Source: Neocallimastix lanati (nom. inval.) (lineage: Eukaryota > Neocallimastigomycota > Neocallimastigomycetes > Neocallimastigales > Neocallimastigaceae). Taken from it: a DNA stretch of 30,000 bases. Positions within the stretch are counted from its first letter, which is position 1. Every line of letters begins with the position of its first letter. The notes under the pieces are model-generated. The model was given only the letters and a program-made list of their open reading frames with translations, searched no databases and was not told where the DNA came from. Shown here piece after piece: positions 26,390 through 30,000 of this stretch. The stretch covers positions 117,501 to 147,500 of the forward strand of contig JACVTC010000141.1 in NCBI GenBank assembly GCA_016946835.1, written 5' to 3'. The position numbers and the translations under genes were made by a program.

Positions 26390-27730
26390 TTTACTCTTAA
26401 TTCATAATGATCTTCATCCTTCTACTGAAGTTAACTAAAAATTTTACTAAATACAGAAATAATTCCAAGTCAAAGTCTAATAAAGCTAAAGCACGTTGCT
26501 CTTAATTTATTCTTTATCCAATGCTAAGTGACTTTTTTACATGTCATCTCAAAGCTAATTCTTAGTTTTTAATCTTTGTGCAACTTGGAATATTAATGAC
26601 AGGAACTAAAATAAAAGAAATGATGTTGTTTATATGAACTCAATGCTCAAACCAATATGAGTCTGCCTCCTGGAAATCGGTAGTAGTAAATTTGTTATAA
26701 TATTGCTTTGTTATGGAATCAAAAGTGCTCAATTGGCAACATTTACTTCTCTCAAAATAGATGGCCTGTTGATCGTTTAAAAGCTTTCTTTGAACTTGAT
26801 TAATAGTTGACAAGTCATTCTAATAATAACTCTGTTGTGGTTCTTATTGGTGACTTCAATATGCCCTTTGAAAAATTTAAGAAAATTATTTCAAATTATT
26901 TTCCTGACTGGATGGTTACTGAGCTATCTGGTAATAATATTACTTAAGCCAAAGGTTCTAAGTCCTTATGCATTGATCACGTAATCTATAATAAGGATAT
27001 GACTCCTCATAATTACTTATATTCTTCTTGTTCTTCTTTTACTGGTATATCTGATCTTTCCAATTATAGTAATTATAGAAGTATTTTTATAATTATGTTG
27101 CTTTTAATATTATAACTAAAGTAATTACTGATAGAATTTGTATGTATGATTTTTTAATATAAATCTAATAGATATGAACAATTTAGTTTTCGTAATCATG
27201 AAGAGTGTATTATTCTTTATATCTCTATAAGAGAAATTTGCCACAGAATAAAATATAAAGGTAAGTTTATTTATGTCGCCTTTCTTTATCCAGGCTGAGG
27301 ACTCTGTTTCCATCTTCAACATTCTTATTAAATTATTTCATATTGGTATACGTGATAAGTGTTTCAAAACTTATTTTACTTCCAAAGCAAGAGCTCGCTT
27401 CATAAACATACTATCTGATGAATTCTTTATTAATCAAGGTGTAAACAAAGTTGTCCACTATATCCTATATTATTTAACTAGTTTATAAATGATATTTAAA
27501 ATAATTGTGATAAATATAATGTGAGTAATAGCAATAAAAAATGTTGTGGTGGTATCTTTGCAGACGATATTGTGTTAATTACACCAACAGAAATTAAAAT
27601 AAATGCTTTCTTTCGATATATATTTAACTGGGCTAATAAAAATAAAATGTCTTTCGGTATCAATATATATACTACCATGGTTATAAAACTTTTTAAATTT
27701 TACAAATTAATAGTAGAATATATTAAATAA
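26390..27730 (+). pseudogene. Decayed non-LTR retrotransposon ORF: AP-endonuclease and reverse transcriptase
   Basis: Many stops and frameshifts, but motifs appear in the order of APE-type LINE ORF2. CATWNIN (about 26580) resembles the start of the endonuclease. NRWPVDRLKAFFELD and VLIGDFNMPFEKF (about 26750-26880, catalytic GDFN) and CIDHVIYN (about 26970) are further endonuclease motifs. EQFSFRNHEECI and KYKGKFIYVAFL (about 27180-27290) begin the reverse transcriptase. A frameshift leads to AEDSVSIFNILIKLFHIGI, then KARARFIN, then in another frame CKQSCPLYPILFN, then GGIFADDIVLITP (catalytic FADD, about 27550-27590) and a NWANKNKMSFGI thumb-side motif. The segment between the EN and RT domains looks deleted. 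It is inactive. Whether it belongs to the same family as the two 3' ends upstream cannot be told, since they share no overlapping part. Confidence 0.85.
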
Positions 27731-27735
27731 GAAAA

Positions 27736-28085
27736 GTACATATTGAATAAAATAAAATAAAATAAATAGTAGAAATATGAATATAAAGTACAGATTGAAT
27801 AAAATAAAATAAAATAAATAGTAGAAATATGAATATAATGTACAGATTGAATAAAATAAAATAAAATAAATAGTAGAAATATGAATATAAAGTACAGATT
27901 GAATAAAATAAAATAAAATAAATAGTAGAAATATGAATATAAAGTACAGATTGAATAAAATAAAATAAAATAAATAGTAGAAATATGAATATAAAGTACA
28001 GATTGAATAAAATAAAATAAAATAAATAGTAGAAATATGAATATAAAGTACAGATTAATTAAAATAAAATAAAATAAAATAAATA
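27736..28085. repeat. 52-bp minisatellite, about 6.7 copies
   Basis: GTACAGATTGAATAAAATAA recurs with an exact 52-bp period: the G of GTACA falls at 27736, 27788, 27840, 27892, 27944, 27996 and 28048. Units are nearly identical (TATT for GATT in unit 1, one A-to-T change in unit 3), and the last unit diverges. Each unit includes an AAAAT pentanucleotide run and TAGTAGAAATATGAATATAA. It starts about 10-20 bases after the last recognisable reverse transcriptase sequence. A 142-codon minus-strand ORF across it is a by-product of the repeat. Confidence 0.95.
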
Positions 28086-28565
28086 TTGAATGTAATAGTG
28101 CAACTATATGCGGGACTTTTATGTGCAATAAATTATAAGCAGTGGGTTTTTAAAATAATGGTTTTAGTAAAATTTATTAATAAAAAATTATAATTAAAAT
28201 AATAATTCTAATTCCTAAAATTTTACTCTATTTCTAATATAAATAATTTAATCTATTTATAAGAAATAGGCAATATATTAATTATATATTCTAATATATA
28301 GAATTATATAAATTTTATATGAATTAAAGTATTATAATTATTGTAATTATAATAATACATTGAAATAAAATAAAATAAAATAATTATTATCAAAAAAGAT
28401 ATAAATTTAATATTTAATAATTATTATTATATATACAAATATGTTACTACATATATATTTGTTTTATATCAGAAATGCTCTTGCTAAAAATTAAACTATA
28501 TATTTTTTTATAAAAGAAAAAATAAGATTTAATTACAATTAATAATAATTTAAAAATTTTATTTT
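28086..28565. other. AT-rich spacer after the minisatellite
   Basis: No ORF or RNA gene is recognised. A short stretch at 28100-28145 (GCGGGACTTTTATGTGC) is less AT-biased, and AT runs follow. Confidence 0.4.
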
Positions 28566-29829
28566 CTTTTATATCTATAATTCCTAATTGTTCGTTTGGT
28601 ATCAACGCGATTGTTGTTATAATTAATAACCTCCTTTAACGCGATCTCAGGTTTGGGCATCATTAATTTATTAATATATACTTTATTTTTACCATTATTT
28701 TTAATACAAATATGGGTAATTTTAATTTTCTTTTAATTTCCTCAATTTTTATTTCCTTATCACTATCTACATTTATAATTTTACTAAAATCAAACGGAGA
28801 ATTATTATTATTAATTTTTCTTTCTTTTATATTAGTAATATTATTAACTGAATACTTCTTATTTATAAATTGCTCATTTTTATTAATATTTTAAGTAATT
28901 TGAATATTATCTACTTTTGAATTGTTATTATCAATAAAATTTATTTCCTTAACCAAACCAGAAGTTATAGATTTATTAGTTCTATTGTTAATACCATCAA
29001 CATTAACAGATTCATTGATATTTATTTCTTCTTTTACAATTTTATGACTATTTATTTTGTTACTTGTATTTTCAGAATTGTCAATAATATTTTTATTTTT
29101 ACTATTTGAATTAATATTTCCCTTATTATTTATTATTAAAATACTATTAATCTCTATATTATTATCTTGATTTTTCTTAATATTTGCACTATCTTTGAAA
29201 TTATTTTTATTTTCTTCTATAGTAATTATAATATTATTGTTTGTTTCGCATTTACTATTGTTACTATTGTTACTTTTTTATTATTTTCTATGAAATTATC
29301 CATTTTTTTAACGCGTTTAATTTATTTTGTCCCTCGTTTATTATGTTATCCACCGCGTCATTTTAGTATTATTAATTTTATTACTATTATTGTTGTTATT
29401 ATTATAGATGTTATTATTATTATTTTTTATTGATTTTTTATTAAAAACAAATAATTTTTCAAGTTCAGCCACCACTCTAAATTCAAAAGTTTTTTGTTTC
29501 AAAAGAATTAAATTGTCACTTAGGTCAATAATAATTCCTAATTCTCTTTGTGTTTTAAAATTCAAATTAATATCATAAAATGGATTTTCTTTCTCAACTA
29601 CTTTGAATATTACATTTTTTTGAATACAACCAATAGTTAAATTTAAAATTGTAAGTTTAGTTATTCCAGTAATACTTGTGTCGTCGATGCAATGATTAAA
29701 AATTTATTTTTCCCGAATACTACGATTTATTAAATTATTTTCACCATATCTTTTTAAAATACACCTAGCTTCCTTATTATCAACAAGAGCTCTCTTCGAC
29801 AGAATTGTTTTATTTTTTCTTCTACCCAT
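28566..29829 (-). pseudogene. Decayed retropepsin-like (LTR-retroelement type) polyprotein relic
   Basis: Read on the minus strand from an ATG at 29829, one frame gives ILSKRALVDNKEARCIL, then YGENNLINRSIREK, a TAA, then CIDDTSITGITKLTI, VIFKVVEKENPFYDINL and GIIIDLSDNLILL. This layout matches fungal aspartic protease domains of gag-pol type: ALxDxGAxxxFI at the start and an IxIDLxxNxI segment near the end. The catalytic D-T/S-G-A motif reads D-N-K-E-A, so it is inactive even apart from the stop. An Asn-rich stretch follows, then clustered stops (about 29280-29345), then about 160 more codons of Asn/Lys/Glu-rich sequence in the same frame down to about 28690. A less certain extension runs to about 28566 (MPKPEIALKEVI). 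No reverse transcriptase motif is seen. Alternatively it is a decayed host gene. Confidence 0.45.
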
Positions 29830-30000
29830 TTTATAAAACATTAATTCTAATATGAGAGAATTTAATAAAAGTCATTTAATTTAAAGTAAAAATTTGTTAT
29901 ATTGTCTTGTTGGAGTGATGAGACTCTTAATCTGTTAAGAGTCAGTATATTTAGTTTAATAATTTTGTAAAGAGCTACAAATATTAAATTAATTAAATTA
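29830..30000. other. Window end with a hairpin resembling a tRNA-Lys anticodon arm
   Basis: A perfect 9-bp inverted repeat GACTCTTAA-TCTG-TTAAGAGTC occupies 29922-29943. The preceding GTCTTGTTGG and GATGAGACTCTTAATCT (29904-29932) resemble parts of tRNA-Lys(CUU), but the D arm, T arm and acceptor closure are absent, so no tRNA gene is called. Confidence 0.35.

Noticed and set aside
26390-27730. Host nuclease gene based on the GDFN motif
   Set aside because: The following reverse transcriptase motifs, including FADD, and multiple frameshifts and stops show a dead LINE instead.
27736-28085. CRISPR-like regularly spaced repeat
   Set aside because: The units are contiguous and identical throughout, with no variable spacers, and the genome is eukaryotic.
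27700-28128. 142-codon minus-strand ORF rich in Phe/Ile/Tyr
   Set aside because: It is the translation of the 52-bp minisatellite and repeats with it; there is no independent coding evidence.

Overview
The window is extremely AT-rich eukaryotic DNA. It has long A or T homopolymers in introns and spacers, many short GT-AG introns and standard-code proteins. The numerous introns, APE-type LINE debris, kinesin-5, XRCC3, TAF12, RPL9 and ABCE1 best fit an early-diverging fungus, most plausibly an anaerobic gut fungus (Neocallimastigomycota). This is an inference; a dictyostelid or another AT-rich protist is less likely because the introns are so dense.

Layout: 617-8015 (+) is a complete 21-exon kinesin-5 (BimC/Eg5) gene. 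9138-9848 (-) is an intronless orphan ORF. 11005-11689 (+) is ribosomal protein RPL9. 12.55-13.41 kb is the 3' end of a LINE-like retroelement that is itself interrupted by a pure poly(A) insertion flanked by an 11-bp duplication. 15450-18924 (-) is TAF12 with a very long Gln-rich N-terminus. 20226-21392 (-) is the RAD51 paralogue XRCC3/RAD57. It is divergent from 22223-24576 (+), ABCE1/RLI1. From 25.4 kb to the end lies a retroelement graveyard: a second copy of the same LINE 3' end with a perfect 16-bp target duplication, a decayed endonuclease/reverse-transcriptase ORF, a 52-bp minisatellite, and a minus-strand relic resembling a retropepsin polyprotein.

The host genes are unlinked housekeeping functions (mitosis, translation and ribosome recycling, transcription initiation, homologous recombination) and do not form a pathway. 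I see no multi-gene novel system. The two most notable signals are: (1) an AT-AC intron in the kinesin gene with a perfect U12-type 5' splice site and a near-consensus U12 branch motif, which exactly restores the reading frame; and (2) a 33-nt poly(A) tract flanked by a direct repeat inside a LINE remnant. The second looks like a retrotransposition event that delivered only a poly(A) tail, and it suggests a possible origin for some homopolymers in this genome. Splice junctions were assigned by eye from frame continuity and family conservation; no transcript evidence was available.
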